From a bacterium (lineage in GTDB: Bacteria > UBP6 > UBA1177): a stretch of 61,782 bases of DNA. Both the position numbers and the translations under genes were made by a program. This document shows positions 1-9,366 of this stretch, piece after piece (the stretch's first letter is position 1; each line of letters begins with the position of its first letter). The notes under the pieces were generated by a model. It saw only the letters and a program-made list of their open reading frames with translations. It was not told where the DNA came from and searched no databases. The DNA lies in contig JAGCXM010000033.1 of NCBI GenBank assembly GCA_017961325.1, forward strand, positions 1-61,782, written 5' to 3'.

Positions 1-1854
1 GACATATGTCGGAATGTCACCTTCACCTTGTTTGATCCAAGCTTCTATGGTCCATGTTTCAGAAGCAAGATTCAACAGGTCATTGTGTTCAACTTGAATT
101 TGTGAAGATTCTCCGTCGAAAACAGCCGAACAGTAAGGTTTTTCACACGCAGAGCCGTTCCACCCATAATCATCCGATGCACATTTATAGTAGCAATACT
201 GATTGCTGCCATTCTCACTGTAGCTTGATGTAGTCGAAGGACTCCACACAGAGCCATTCCAAGTCTGAGTTATGCTCGAAACAGTGTTCCAGACAGTGTT
301 TGCCGGCTTTGACGAGCAGTTTTGTGTTCTTGTGCATTTGCCGGTAGAGCTATCCCAATTCCCTCCAGCTGTTTCGCATTGTTTCTCTGGATCAGGAATA
401 GGCTCGACACACTGAGTTCCGTTCCACCCATAATCTCCGTTGCAACCGCAGACATAGTTTAAGCCGTTCGGTGTGCATACTCCCGTCGAATTGGCGATAT
501 TCGCACACGGATCGTCGTCACACGGAGTCGTCGTTACAGCACTTCCGCCGTTAACAAGTGTCTCTATAAACTCCTTGCCGGCTTCTTTCAGTTTCTCAAA
601 TTTGCTGTTTCCTAGAGATGTCGTGCAGTCGAGAACAAGCATTATCAGTGCACTGCTCTTGCTTTCATTGATATTTGAATCTCCCTGCTTCAAGGCCTCA
701 TTCTCGTGTTTCCATTCGTTGTTGTCGTTTTTCCAAAGCTCGATCTGTTTGATTTCGGTATCCATGTTATCGTATTTAAGGTTTTCAAACTTGCACGGAT
801 AAAACCCTTTTTCGTCTCTTGCGCCGCATTTGACTGTCGTAAGATTGCCGGAAAAACCATGATAGGTAAAATCCTCGAAACTTCTTTCATTGTCGTTACG
901 GCGGTATGTCGCATCAATGTAAAGATTCGAATCTCTGCCGTTCTTTTCACATTCGTTTTCATCATGGTCACAATAAATATCAAGTGAGAAACGTATCCGC
1001 ATTCCATCGGGATAACCACCCATAACTTTGAAATCAATATTTATTGTCTTGAAAACGGAATAGAGGTCTTCGGCTATCTTCGTGAAACGCTCCTGAACCT
1101 CTTCCATGTCGGAAACTTCAAAGGCATTGGCGCTGCTGCTTGCCAATTTTTCAAGCTTGCTCTTGAAATTGCTTCCCGTGTCACCGCTTTTAAGACCGAT
1201 CGAGTAGGCTTCTACAGAGAATCCGTGAATTCCTTCATTTTTAATTTTATTATGGATTGCGTCGAGGTATGCATCAGGATCGTTGTAGTTTTCAGGATCA
1301 TTCGTCGGGCCGTCGGACGAAGTGTCTTCACCGTCGGTAAATGTGACCAGTGCAACAGTCTGAAGTTTCTGTGGAACAGGTGTGTAGTCGCGCATCATCC
1401 CCAACGCTGTGTAATCGGCATAATAAAGTGCCGTTCCGTCATCCATTTCAAAAGCGTCAATAAAATCCTGAAATTCCGTCATGTTGGAATCGTTCAGATA
1501 GCTGAGTTTTCTTATGTTCAATTTGTAGTTGAACCCGATTATTCCGAGATAAATGCCTTCCTCAGCTGACTCAGTAGTGCCTGTGTCTGCGGTATCGGCA
1601 TCATTGTCCGAAGTTGAGTCGCCCTCATCAGGTGTAGAATCGCTGCTGTCAGATGCAGTATCTGGATCGTCAGAAGGTTCAGTATCACCGCTGCTTAGTT
1701 CTGTGTCGGACGGGGAATCAGTTTCAACCGTGTCTTCATCAGTCACTGTCTCGCCTGAGTCTGTTTTATCATAAATTTTTTTCGAACCGCCACCGCATGA
1801 AACCACGAAAAACATTGCTACAAAACAACAAAAAAACGCGAAAAATTTTTTCAT
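1..1854 (-). CDS. VWA/EGF/LamG-type surface lipoprotein (partial, runs off left edge)
   Basis: The reading frame is open from an ATG at 1854 down to base 1 (618 codons) with no stop, so the C-terminus lies outside the window. A strong AGGAGG site precedes the ATG. Residues 1-20 form a lipoprotein signal (VVSC, Cys20), followed by a Ser/Thr/Asp/Glu-rich linker to about residue 85. Residues about 90-260 look like a von Willebrand A-type fold (ALVTFTDGEDTSS near 165). A second segment near 405 has LVLDCTTS, which resembles a MIDAS DxTxS motif. A Cys-rich EGF-like stretch follows near 440-480. The visible end (YCSAVFDGE to TIEAWIKQ) matches the start of a LamG/concanavalin-type jelly roll. Likely an outer-membrane-anchored adhesion or binding protein; the ligand is unknown. 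Confidence 0.8.
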   Translation of the reverse strand, partial: MKKFFAFFCCFVAMFFVVSCGGGSKKIYDKTDSGETVTDEDTVETDSPSDTELSSGDTEPSDDPDTASDSSDSTPDEGDSTSDNDADTADTGTTESAEEGIYLGIIGFNYKLNIRKLSYLNDSNMTEFQDFIDAFEMDDGTALYYADYTALGMMRDYTPVPQKLQTVALVTFTDGEDTSSDGPTNDPENYNDPDAYLDAIHNKIKNEGIHGFSVEAYSIGLKSGDTGSNFKSKLEKLASSSANAFEVSDMEEVQERFTKIAEDLYSVFKTINIDFKVMGGYPDGMRIRFSLDIYCDHDENECEKNGRDSNLYIDATYRRNDNERSFEDFTYHGFSGNLTTVKCGARDEKGFYPCKFENLKYDNMDTEIKQIELWKNDNNEWKHENEALKQGDSNINESKSSALIMLVLDCTTSLGNSKFEKLKEAGKEFIETLVNGGSAVTTTPCDDDPCANIANSTGVCTPNGLNYVCGCNGDYGWNGTQCVEPIPDPEKQCETAGGNWDSSTGKCTRTQNCSSKPANTVWNTVSSITQTWNGSVWSPSTTSSYSENGSNQYCYYKCASDDYGWNGSACEKPYCSAVFDGESSQIQVEHNDLLNLASETWTIEAWIKQGEGDIPTYV

Positions 1855-1872
1855 TTTTTCCTCCTTTAAGTA

Positions 1873-1896
1873 AGACGTTTCGTGAAACGTCTCTAC
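1873..1896 (-). repeat. Dispersed palindrome copy 1 (core GACGTTTCRYGAAACGTC type)
   Basis: Two 9-nt arms, AGACGTTTC and GAAACGTCT, flank a GT centre. Read on the minus strand it begins GTAGAGACG and lies just upstream of the AGGAGG site of the left-edge lipoprotein, so it would sit in that mRNA leader. The same element recurs at 24228-24252. Very similar GTAGAGACG palindromes occur in many unrelated genomes (recalled, not searched). Confidence 0.75.
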
Positions 1897-1920
1897 AAAA
1901 AAAACAAAATCAAAACGCGC

Positions 1921-1926
1921 ATTATA
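1921..1926 (-). promoter_or_regulatory. Probable -10 element for the left-edge lipoprotein
   Basis: A perfect TATAAT on the minus strand lies about 65 nt upstream of the ATG at 1854. No good -35 is present at 16-18 nt (a TTGCCA is 19 nt away), so only the -10 is called. Confidence 0.4.
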
Positions 1927-1989
1927 ATACGGAATGCGGCTGATATGGCAAGAATTCTCACGCCTACAGAGACAAATTCAATATTTTTC

Positions 1990-2017
1990 TTGAAATTGGA
2001 AAAACTCTAAATAAATT
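1990..2017 (+). promoter_or_regulatory. Putative sigma70-type promoter of typA
   Basis: TTGAAA, a 16-nt spacer and TAAATT lie 42 nt upstream of the typA start. Called from consensus match only. Confidence 0.5.
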
Positions 2018-2059
2018 ACGCGCGTTTTTTTGGAAACGGTCTTTTAATGAAGGAAACAG

Positions 2060-3913
2060 ATGGGCAATTTAGTAAGAAACGACAAAATCAGGAACGTGGC
2101 GATAATCGCTCACGTTGACCACGGCAAAACAACTCTCGTCGATGCGATGTTCAAGCAGAGCGGCGTCTTCCGCGAAGGCGAGATCGTAAACGACAGAATC
2201 ATGGACAACATGGATCTCGAGCGGGAGCGCGGCATCACGATCGCTGCGAAAAACTGCTCGGTCGTCTGGAAAGGCGTCAAAATCAACATCATCGACACTC
2301 CAGGACACGCAGATTTCGGCGGCGAGGTCGAGCGTGCGCTTTTCATGGCGGACAGTGCGATTCTTCTCGTTGATGCATCGGAAGGTCCTCTTCCGCAGAC
2401 GAGATTCGTTCTCAGAAAGGCTCTCGAAGCTAAGCTCCAGATCATGGTAGTCATCAACAAGATCGACAGAAAAGATGCCCGTCCGCAGGAAGTTCTGAAC
2501 GAAATCGGCAATCTTTTCATAGACTTGGGCGCTGACGACGAACAGCTTGACTTTCCGGTCCTCTATGCGATAGGACGTGACGGGATCGCTCAGGAAACCC
2601 TTGAGGAAAAAGGCGAAAACCTACACATCCTCATGGACAAGATAATCGAGTTCACAAAAGGTCCGCTCTACGATCCGGAGCAGCCGTTCCAGATGCTCGT
2701 AACCGATCTGAGCTACAACGACTATCTGGGCAGACTCGCAATAGGCAAAGTCGTAAACGGCAGCGTCCACTGCAACGAAACGCTTGTCTGCATCAAGGAA
2801 GGCAACGAGCAGGCACGCCTCAAAGTTTCAAAACTCCAGCTTTATCAGGGAGTTAAACTCGTTGACGCAGAGATCGTCGAACCGGGTGACATCGTAATTC
2901 TTGCAGGAATCGAAGACGTCCACATCGGAGACACTGTAGCAACTCTCGAACAGCCCGTCGCACTTCCGAGAATCAAGGTAGACGAACCGACTGTCAGCAT
3001 GGTCTTCACGATAAACAACGGTCCGCTTGCCGGAAAAGACGGAAAATACGTCCAGCTCAGAAAAATCAAGGAGAGACTTCACAAAGAGACTCTGATGAAT
3101 GTTTCGATAAGGCTGGAAGAGCCCGATACGAACGATTACGTCATCGTCAAAGGTCGCGGCGAGCTCCAGATGGCTATCATCGTCGAGCAGATGAGGCGTG
3201 AGGGTTTCGAACTCTGTGTCGGCAGACCTACCGTTATCTATAAAGAGATTGACGGCAAGAAATACGAGCCGATAGAGCACGTCTACATCGAATGCCACGA
3301 AATGTTCACGGGCATCGTCACCGAGAAACTTTCGGCAAGAAAAGGAAGGATGACGAATCTCGTCAACTCGGCGAATGAACGCGCTTTCATGGAATTCACC
3401 GTTCCTTCCCGCGGACTTATCGGCTACCGCGACCAGTTCCTCACCGACACGAAAGGGACCGGAACTCTCAACACTCTTTTTGAAGGATATGAGGAATACC
3501 GCGGCAACTTCCCGGTCAGATTTACAGGTTCCATCGTTTCCGACAGACAGGGCGAAGCGATCGCATACGCGCTTTTCAACCTTGAGCCGCGCGGCGAGCT
3601 CTTCATTACACCCGGAATGCCGGTTTACGAAGGAATGATCATCGGCGAGCACTCGAAAGACCTCGATATCGACGTTAACCCCTGCAAAGCAAAGAAACTC
3701 ACGAACATGCGTGCAGCAGGAAAAGACGACGCCGTAACACTCACGCCGGTAAAACCGATGACTTTGGAAAGGGCGATACACTTCATCAACGAAGATGAAC
3801 TTGTCGAAGTTACCCCGAATTCACTCAGACTCAGAAAAACCGTTCTTTCCGCAGCTCTGCGTCACGCGATGCGCGGCAGAGAATATACCGAAAGCCTGAA
3901 GGAAAACAGCTGA
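2060..3913 (+). CDS. typA: Translational GTPase TypA/BipA
   Basis: A ribosome-associated GTPase of the elongation-factor family, linked to 50S assembly and stress or cold adaptation. At 617 aa it has the expected length. The G1 loop AHVDHGKTT (about 17-25), the switch motif DTPGHADF (about 80-87) and NKID (about 134) are intact. EF-G-like domain II and the C-terminal domain with GRGELQMAI and SRGLIGYRDQFLTDTKG are visible. The ATG has an AAGGAA site. It is monocistronic and convergent with mreC. Codon choice is strongly biased to C-ending codons, which suggests high expression. Confidence 0.97.
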   Translation: MGNLVRNDKIRNVAIIAHVDHGKTTLVDAMFKQSGVFREGEIVNDRIMDNMDLERERGITIAAKNCSVVWKGVKINIIDTPGHADFGGEVERALFMADSAILLVDASEGPLPQTRFVLRKALEAKLQIMVVINKIDRKDARPQEVLNEIGNLFIDLGADDEQLDFPVLYAIGRDGIAQETLEEKGENLHILMDKIIEFTKGPLYDPEQPFQMLVTDLSYNDYLGRLAIGKVVNGSVHCNETLVCIKEGNEQARLKVSKLQLYQGVKLVDAEIVEPGDIVILAGIEDVHIGDTVATLEQPVALPRIKVDEPTVSMVFTINNGPLAGKDGKYVQLRKIKERLHKETLMNVSIRLEEPDTNDYVIVKGRGELQMAIIVEQMRREGFELCVGRPTVIYKEIDGKKYEPIEHVYIECHEMFTGIVTEKLSARKGRMTNLVNSANERAFMEFTVPSRGLIGYRDQFLTDTKGTGTLNTLFEGYEEYRGNFPVRFTGSIVSDRQGEAIAYALFNLEPRGELFITPGMPVYEGMIIGEHSKDLDIDVNPCKAKKLTNMRAAGKDDAVTLTPVKPMTLERAIHFINEDELVEVTPNSLRLRKTVLSAALRHAMRGREYTESLKENS

Positions 3914-3963
3914 TTCGTTGTAATTACCAGCAGTTTATCAATAGAACAGAATCAGATTAAATC

Positions 3964-4791
3964 TTAGAACAGCGATGTGTTTTCGCCTGTGTTTGCGCCG
4001 ACAACGATGAAAATATGGTTGAGTTTTCCCTTTTTGAAAAGCGGAATTGCCTCGCCCTTCATGAAAAGAATGTTGCTTTCGTCCTCTTTCAGATTGCCGA
4101 TTATCGCAATCGGAATGTACGGAATCGTGTAGTTTTCGCTGAGGTTTGCGCTCATCATTCTTTTGCCGTCTGCTTCGGGAGAATTGCAGAGTTTGTCAAG
4201 GAAAAGAACCGAAAGGGACTGCCCGTTTCCGCGCAGAATCGCGGTGCATTCCTCACGGTTTTCAAGAACGGCCGGAATCGTGAACTCCTTTGAAGTGATA
4301 AGCTCGACTTCAGCTCGCGAGCCGTGGAACGATGTGACGAGTCCGACCAGACCCATGCTTGAAACGACGGTTGATTTCTCAGCCATGAGTTTTGCATACT
4401 GCTCTTCGTAGGTTATTGAAATCCTGTTGGGGTTTAGTTCGGAATAGTTGAGTATCTTCGCCGGAATAATCGTATATTTGCCGTAACTGTCCTTTAGTTT
4501 CAGAAGCTTTGACAGTTCTTCGTTTTCCTTTAGTATCGCGTCATTCATAAGAAGTCTTACCTTGAGTTCGGCAACTTCCTGCTCAAGAATTTTATTCTGA
4601 TGACCGACGTTCTTTAAATCCAGTATAATGCTGAAAGTTTCCCTGATATTGTTGATTTGGTTGTGAACTATGATTTGAACGTCGTCAACGACATAAAAAC
4701 GGGAATTGTACTCTAAAAAAAACTGCGGAACGATCAGAACGAGGAAAAACGACGAAATGAAAATGTAGCGGATAACTTTTTTTCTGTTCAA
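3964..4791 (-). CDS. mreC: Rod shape-determining protein MreC
   Basis: A bitopic inner-membrane protein of the elongasome linking MreB filaments to periplasmic cell-wall enzymes. Its 275 aa show one N-terminal transmembrane helix (about 8-26), a coiled coil (about 60-100, with QNKILEQEVAELKVRLL) and the periplasmic beta domain containing SSMGLVGLV and a late LFMKGE segment. It follows mreB with one base between the reading frames, so they are co-transcribed. No mreD is seen downstream, where typA converges. Confidence 0.93.
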   Translation of the reverse strand: MNRKKVIRYIFISSFFLVLIVPQFFLEYNSRFYVVDDVQIIVHNQINNIRETFSIILDLKNVGHQNKILEQEVAELKVRLLMNDAILKENEELSKLLKLKDSYGKYTIIPAKILNYSELNPNRISITYEEQYAKLMAEKSTVVSSMGLVGLVTSFHGSRAEVELITSKEFTIPAVLENREECTAILRGNGQSLSVLFLDKLCNSPEADGKRMMSANLSENYTIPYIPIAIIGNLKEDESNILFMKGEAIPLFKKGKLNHIFIVVGANTGENTSLF

Positions 4792-4792
4792 A

Positions 4793-5833
4793 TCAATACA
4801 AAGAAACTGTCTTCAAAAGTGAAATGTTTTCAAGTATTTTACCTGTTCCCATAACGACCGATTTCAACGGATCCTCGGCGATTATTACGGGAAGATTTGT
4901 CTCTTCGCGGAGAAGAATGTCCAGATTTTTGAGCAGTGCGCCGCCGCCTGCAAGAACGATTCCCTTGTCGACGATATCTGCTGCAAGTTCGGGCGGAGTG
5001 TTTTCGAGAACGACTTTGACTGCCGAAACTATCGCTTTTACGACTTCAGAAAGAGCTTCTCTGATTTCGTCGCTGTGGATTTCAATCGTTTTCGGAACTC
5101 CTGCGACGAGGTCGAGTCCTTTGACTTCCATAAAATCGCGCGAGTCGTCCGGATATGCGTTTCCGATAGTCCATTTTATCTGCTCGGCCATCCTTTCACC
5201 GATTGCGAGGTTGTATTTTTTCTTGATGTAGTCGATGATGCTTTCGTCCATTTTGTCGCCGGCCGATTTGACTGACTTCGAATAGACGATTCCGGCAAGC
5301 GAAATAACTGCGACTTCGGTGGTTCCGCCGCCTATATCGACAATCATGTTTCCCGTAGGTTCCGTAACCGGCATATTCGCACCGACCGCCGCCGCCATCG
5401 GCTGCTCGACGAGAAAAACTTCTCTCGCTCCGGCTCCCAGAGCCGCCTCGCGGACAGTCCTCTTTTCGACTTCGGTAATGCCGTAGGGAACGCCGATAGC
5501 GATTCTCGGCTTGATGAAACTTCCGCGTTTGTATGCGTGCTTGATGAAGTAGCGCAGCATCTGGTGGGCAACTTCAAAATCGGCGATGACGCCGTCTTTC
5601 AAAGGTCTGATTACACTTATATTTACAGGCGCCTTGCCTATCATCTCCTTTGCTTCGCGGCCGACCGCACGGACTGACTTTGCACCTCTCGAATCCTTTT
5701 CCTGAACGGCTACGACGCTGGGTTCATTGCCTACGATCCCTTCGCCCTTGACATAAATCAAAGTGTTTGCAGTTCCCAGATCTATCGCTATATCGCTTGT
5801 AAAAATCGACAAAACATTATCCAATTGCAGCAT
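4793..5833 (-). CDS. mreB: Rod shape-determining actin homologue MreB
   Basis: A bacterial actin that polymerises under the membrane and directs lateral wall synthesis. The actin-fold nucleotide motifs are present: DLGTANTLIY (phosphate 1), DIGGGTTEVAVIS (phosphate 2) and LAGGGALLKNLD (adenosine). The ATG at 5833 (346 aa) is chosen because GGTGGAAG lies just upstream. The frame stays open to a TTG at 5857 and an ATG at 5845 that lack better sites. It is first gene of the mreB-mreC operon, with a TATAAT promoter at 5867-5894. Confidence 0.96.
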   Translation of the reverse strand: MLQLDNVLSIFTSDIAIDLGTANTLIYVKGEGIVGNEPSVVAVQEKDSRGAKSVRAVGREAKEMIGKAPVNISVIRPLKDGVIADFEVAHQMLRYFIKHAYKRGSFIKPRIAIGVPYGITEVEKRTVREAALGAGAREVFLVEQPMAAAVGANMPVTEPTGNMIVDIGGGTTEVAVISLAGIVYSKSVKSAGDKMDESIIDYIKKKYNLAIGERMAEQIKWTIGNAYPDDSRDFMEVKGLDLVAGVPKTIEIHSDEIREALSEVVKAIVSAVKVVLENTPPELAADIVDKGIVLAGGGALLKNLDILLREETNLPVIIAEDPLKSVVMGTGKILENISLLKTVSLY

Positions 5834-5866
5834 TTCTTCCACCATTAATAAAACCAAAAACGCAAA

Positions 5867-5894
5867 ATTATAGTATTGAAAATTTCAAAGTAAA
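5867..5894 (-). promoter_or_regulatory. Putative mreBC promoter
   Basis: On the minus strand TTTACT, a 16-nt spacer and a perfect TATAAT lie about 35 nt upstream of the mreB start. The gene is divergent from the S41 protease. Confidence 0.55.
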
Positions 5895-5913
5895 GAAGTT
5901 TTCTTTGATTTAA

Positions 5914-5942
5914 TTCGCAAATTTTTCCTTTTTAACTATAAT
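5914..5942 (+). promoter_or_regulatory. Putative promoter of the S41 protease gene
   Basis: TTCGCA, a 17-nt spacer and a perfect TATAAT end 24 nt before the ATG at 5967. It is back-to-back with the mreB promoter. Confidence 0.5.
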
Positions 5943-5966
5943 TCAGTGCTTTTTGTGGAGGTTCAG

Positions 5967-7322
5967 ATGAAAAAACTTTTTTTTGCTGCAGTTTTTGTAC
6001 TTTGCTTTCTGCTTTGTTCCTGTGACAACTCGAATACCGAAGAGAAAATTTCAGATTGTTCGCCGCAGAACATCAATGCCGTAGCTTACTCCTATCTTGA
6101 AGACTGGTATCTCTGGTATGAACATCTGCCAGAAATAAATCCTGCGGATTACGAGACGATTTCGGATATGCTTAATGTCCTGAAATACCGGGAAGGCGAT
6201 ACGCTGATAGACCGTTTTTCCTATGCCGTCACAAAGGCAGAACACGATGACTACTATGCCGGAAAGCGTTACGGAATGGGGCTTTCGTGGATGCGTGATG
6301 AAGAAAATTCTCTTTATATTTCAGCAGTTTATCCAGGCAGTCCGGCTTACGAGTCAGGTCTTAGACGCGGTCAGAAGGTTCTTGCGCTGAATGATGTTCC
6401 GGTCGAAACTCTGGATGAAAACGAAAAGTATAACCGTGAACACAAAAACGAGGACGGTTTTGAGGAGAAAACCGACTGGAGCAACGTCTACAATGCTGAA
6501 AACAAGGGCGAAGCTGTAAAATTTCTCGTTTTGGAAAACGGCGGCGAGCGTGAAATTACGGTTCATCTTGACGATTACACTGCAAAATCGGTTATGGCGT
6601 CAGCGGTAATCGATTCCGGAACGAAAACCGGATATGTCCATTTGAGATCGTTCATTCAGTCTTCGGAAAAGGAGCTTGACGAAATCTTTGCAGGATTTAA
6701 AAAGGAAAAAGTCGACCGGCTGGTTCTGGATCTGAGGTATAACGGCGGCGGGCTTGTAAAAATGGCTGAACATCTTGTCAATCTTATTCTCGGAAGCAAG
6801 GTCAAGGGTGAGGATATAATAAAAATCGTTTACAACGACAAGCATGAAGACCAGAATTATGAATACAAGGGCAAAGTTCTCGAAAATTCGCTCGATGATG
6901 TGAAACAGGTCGCCTTTATTGTTGCTTCGGGAACTGCAAGCGCTTCGGAGATGGTGATAAATTCGCTTAAGCCTTTTGTCGATGTAGTCCTTGTCGGTAA
7001 AACGACTTACGGCAAACCGGTAGGCATGAACTCTAAAGACATTTGTGACCAGACCATAGTTCCGATAACTTTCAAATACACGAATTCCGAAGATTACGGC
7101 GATTTTTTCCTAGGAATGGATGCTGACTGCAGTTCGGAAGACGATTTCAAGCACGATTTCGGAGATGTTTCGGAAGACGGCTTGAAAACAGCCTTGTATT
7201 ATCTGGATAACAAAAAATGTCCTGAAGAAACTTCCGTCCGCAGTGTTCAGAAACGCAGACCGGTTGAAGAGCTGATTCCCGGTGAACTCAGGGGAATGGG
7301 CAAAATCGATTACACGTTCTAA
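5967..7322 (+). CDS. S41-family (C-terminal processing) peptidase, lipoprotein
   Basis: A predicted periplasmic or outer-membrane serine protease with Ser/Lys chemistry. The start at 5967 follows GTGGAGG; an in-frame GTG at 5946 lacks a site. Residues 1-19 form a lipoprotein signal (LLCSC, Cys19). A PDZ domain is visible around PAYESGLRRGQKVLALND. The protease domain shows LRYNGGGL, the catalytic-serine segment ASGTASASEMV and the catalytic-lysine region VGKTTYGKPVG. At 451 aa it resembles the lipoprotein S41 peptidases of Bacteroidetes and Deltaproteobacteria rather than Prc. Substrate unknown. Confidence 0.9.
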   Translation: MKKLFFAAVFVLCFLLCSCDNSNTEEKISDCSPQNINAVAYSYLEDWYLWYEHLPEINPADYETISDMLNVLKYREGDTLIDRFSYAVTKAEHDDYYAGKRYGMGLSWMRDEENSLYISAVYPGSPAYESGLRRGQKVLALNDVPVETLDENEKYNREHKNEDGFEEKTDWSNVYNAENKGEAVKFLVLENGGEREITVHLDDYTAKSVMASAVIDSGTKTGYVHLRSFIQSSEKELDEIFAGFKKEKVDRLVLDLRYNGGGLVKMAEHLVNLILGSKVKGEDIIKIVYNDKHEDQNYEYKGKVLENSLDDVKQVAFIVASGTASASEMVINSLKPFVDVVLVGKTTYGKPVGMNSKDICDQTIVPITFKYTNSEDYGDFFLGMDADCSSEDDFKHDFGDVSEDGLKTALYYLDNKKCPEETSVRSVQKRRPVEELIPGELRGMGKIDYTF

Positions 7323-7405
7323 ACTCCGCAAAAATTTTACGATTTTCTTTTTTTTTAATAAAAATAGGGTAGAATATCCGGCATTTGTTTATTTAGGAGG
7401 ATTTT

Positions 7406-9283
7406 ATGAAAGTTCGTTTTGGTTTATTAATCGGCATTTTTACGGCTCTGGTTTTAGTTTCCTGCGGCGGTGATGACGTAAAACCTCAGTGCAAAGAAAA
7501 TTCTGATTGCCCGATAGGACAGGTTTGTTCTTTGCAGGGAACTTGTTTTTCGACTTCACAGGGAGCCAATGAACAAGACGACAACGACAACGGCGGCGGT
7601 GAACTTCCGGATTCAAACGGAAATTCTTCCGGTGACGATACCGATGTCGATTCAGGTTCATCTTCTGCGGATAACGATGTATCTGATCCCGCATCGGAAA
7701 GCGACGATAAAACTGATGAAAAAGATGATTCGGACGATAACAGTGTGACCGATACCGATACGGATCCGCAGTCAGACAGCGAGCCTGTAACCGATACCGA
7801 TACGAATCCGCAACCGGACACCGATACGAATCCGCAACCGGACACCGATACTGAACCGCAGCCCGATACCGATACGAATCCGCAGCCGGACGACGGACCG
7901 GATGTCGAAATAAATGACTATGACGAGCTTGAAATAACGGCAGACGACGATGTCGAGTTCTGTCCGACATCATGCCCGAATCTTATCTTGGACGACGGTT
8001 GCAAAAATAAGATGGATAGCGAATATAATCCCGCACTTTGCGACACAAATCCGCCGAGTCAGGATTGTCTTTGCAACGGCTTGGATGATGACTGCGACGG
8101 AAATGTCGACGAAGGGTGTCCGTGTACTGCAGGTCAGACTCAGGCATGTTTCAACGGAAAACCGAATCAGAGAAATGTCGGAACATGCTCCGACGGTGTT
8201 CAGAACTGCCAGGTTGTTATGCGTGACGGAAAATTGATTGGAAAATGGGGTGCATGCAAGGGTGCAATCCTTCCGAAAAAGGATCTCTGCGACAAAGCCG
8301 ACAACAACTGCAACGGCTGCGCAGACGAAGGTCTATGCTGCTCGCCGAAAATCGACTGTTCATACGACATCGGAACGGCAATTCCATTTGCAGACAAGTT
8401 GATTGACGGAACGAAAATTTACGATCCGACAAACGAATATCACGATGCAGACAAGGCAACGTGGGAATGGACTTTGACGAAAGGCCCGTGCGATGTAGTT
8501 CTCGGCAAAACAAGTTTTTCTCTTACCAGTGCCGTTTCAGGCATTACGGGTGCAAGCACTAATTCTTCGGACAGTGTCACTTTCAGCGGAGTAGGCTTGT
8601 CGAAATTCAATGTAAACTTCCAGCTTTCCGGAACTTACAACCTTCACCTGAAAGTTACACGCGAAAACGGTGAAGTCTATGAATGCGAATGGAAGTTGAA
8701 AGTCGTTTCCGACGGTCTCAGAATCGAGCTCTGCTGGGATACAACAGGATATATTGATATCGATTTGCACCTTGGCAAAAACGGCGTAACGAGCAGTTGG
8801 ACAGACACTTCGGCTTGCTATTATGCGGATTGCAAAACTACGGAATACAATAATTCGAGTTCAGAGATACCTTGGAGTGTTGGCAGTTGGAACTATCCGC
8901 AGACCAATTCAACCACTCCGAATCCGCGTCTTGACATTGATAATATAGACATTGAGGGAGTACCGGAAAACATCAATATCGACAATCCGAAGGACGGTGA
9001 CACTTTCAGGGTTCTTGTACGTTATTATAGAGGTAATTACGAAAGCGAAGGGTGTTCGGGTTCTTACGTGGATTCGCCCACACACCCTGTCGTAAATGTC
9101 TACTGCGGCGGCACTTTGAAAGCGACTTACGGTGAATCTCCTCAGTATATGCTGGATAGTGATGACGATTCATGGAAGGTTACTGAAATCAGATGGATCG
9201 GAGGCGTAGGCAGTGACGAATGTAAACTTACGCCGAATCTCAATGTCACTGACGGTGAAGTTCCGAGCTATTCTAATTGGTAA
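7406..9283 (+). CDS. Multidomain lipoprotein, paralogue 1 (MopE-like motif, PKD-like, YfaP-like)
   Basis: Signal peptide with lipobox LVSC (Cys20) after an AGGAGG site. A short Cys module (CKENSDCPIGQVCSLQGTC) follows, then an Asp/Thr/Pro-rich linker of about 100 residues containing a 24-bp DNA repeat. Near residues 220-235 is CNGLDDDCDGNVDEGC, the MopE-type metal-binding motif, with a second related motif CDKADNNCNGCADEG near 295. A PKD/Ig-like domain (about 340-435, GTYNLHLKVTRENG) precedes a C-terminal domain with DIDLHLGKNG, NPRLDIDN and a late CGGTLKATYG. That pattern resembles the YfaP/DUF2135 beta sandwich. First of three tandem paralogues. Function unknown; surface binding or scaffold is plausible. 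Confidence 0.9.
   Translation: MKVRFGLLIGIFTALVLVSCGGDDVKPQCKENSDCPIGQVCSLQGTCFSTSQGANEQDDNDNGGGELPDSNGNSSGDDTDVDSGSSSADNDVSDPASESDDKTDEKDDSDDNSVTDTDTDPQSDSEPVTDTDTNPQPDTDTNPQPDTDTEPQPDTDTNPQPDDGPDVEINDYDELEITADDDVEFCPTSCPNLILDDGCKNKMDSEYNPALCDTNPPSQDCLCNGLDDDCDGNVDEGCPCTAGQTQACFNGKPNQRNVGTCSDGVQNCQVVMRDGKLIGKWGACKGAILPKKDLCDKADNNCNGCADEGLCCSPKIDCSYDIGTAIPFADKLIDGTKIYDPTNEYHDADKATWEWTLTKGPCDVVLGKTSFSLTSAVSGITGASTNSSDSVTFSGVGLSKFNVNFQLSGTYNLHLKVTRENGEVYECEWKLKVVSDGLRIELCWDTTGYIDIDLHLGKNGVTSSWTDTSACYYADCKTTEYNNSSSEIPWSVGSWNYPQTNSTTPNPRLDIDNIDIEGVPENINIDNPKDGDTFRVLVRYYRGNYESEGCSGSYVDSPTHPVVNVYCGGTLKATYGESPQYMLDSDDDSWKVTEIRWIGGVGSDECKLTPNLNVTDGEVPSYSNW
7796..7891 (+). repeat. 24-bp in-frame tandem repeat (four units)
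   Basis: Four consecutive 24-bp units begin at 7796, 7820, 7844 and 7868. Units 1 and 2 are identical and units 3 and 4 carry a few substitutions. Each encodes eight residues of the TDTNPQPD type in the linker of the lipoprotein. Because 24 is a multiple of three, copy-number change would alter linker length without a frameshift. Confidence 0.9.
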
Positions 9284-9293
9284 AATTCATAGA

Positions 9294-9366
9294 TCTGAAT
9301 TTTTTCTTTAAATTTTTCGAAAATGGGATTTAATACGCAGATTTTGGTTTTTGGTGGGAGATATTC
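9294..9366 (+). promoter_or_regulatory. Duplicated leader/promoter module before paralogue 2
   Basis: The AT-rich spacer starts TCTGAATTTTTTCTTTAAAT and recurs almost unchanged at 11256 before paralogue 3. A TTTAAT at 9329-9334 could be a -10 with a weak upstream hexamer near 9306. The GGTGGGAG site follows. The spacer was evidently copied with the gene. Confidence 0.4.

Noticed and set aside
2828-3781. Long minus-strand frame opposite typA (317 codons)
   Set aside because: Shadow of the strongly biased typA coding strand; typA has full GTPase motifs and the opposite frame has none.
7796-7891. CRISPR array
   Set aside because: Units are contiguous and coding, with no unique spacers and no cas genes nearby.
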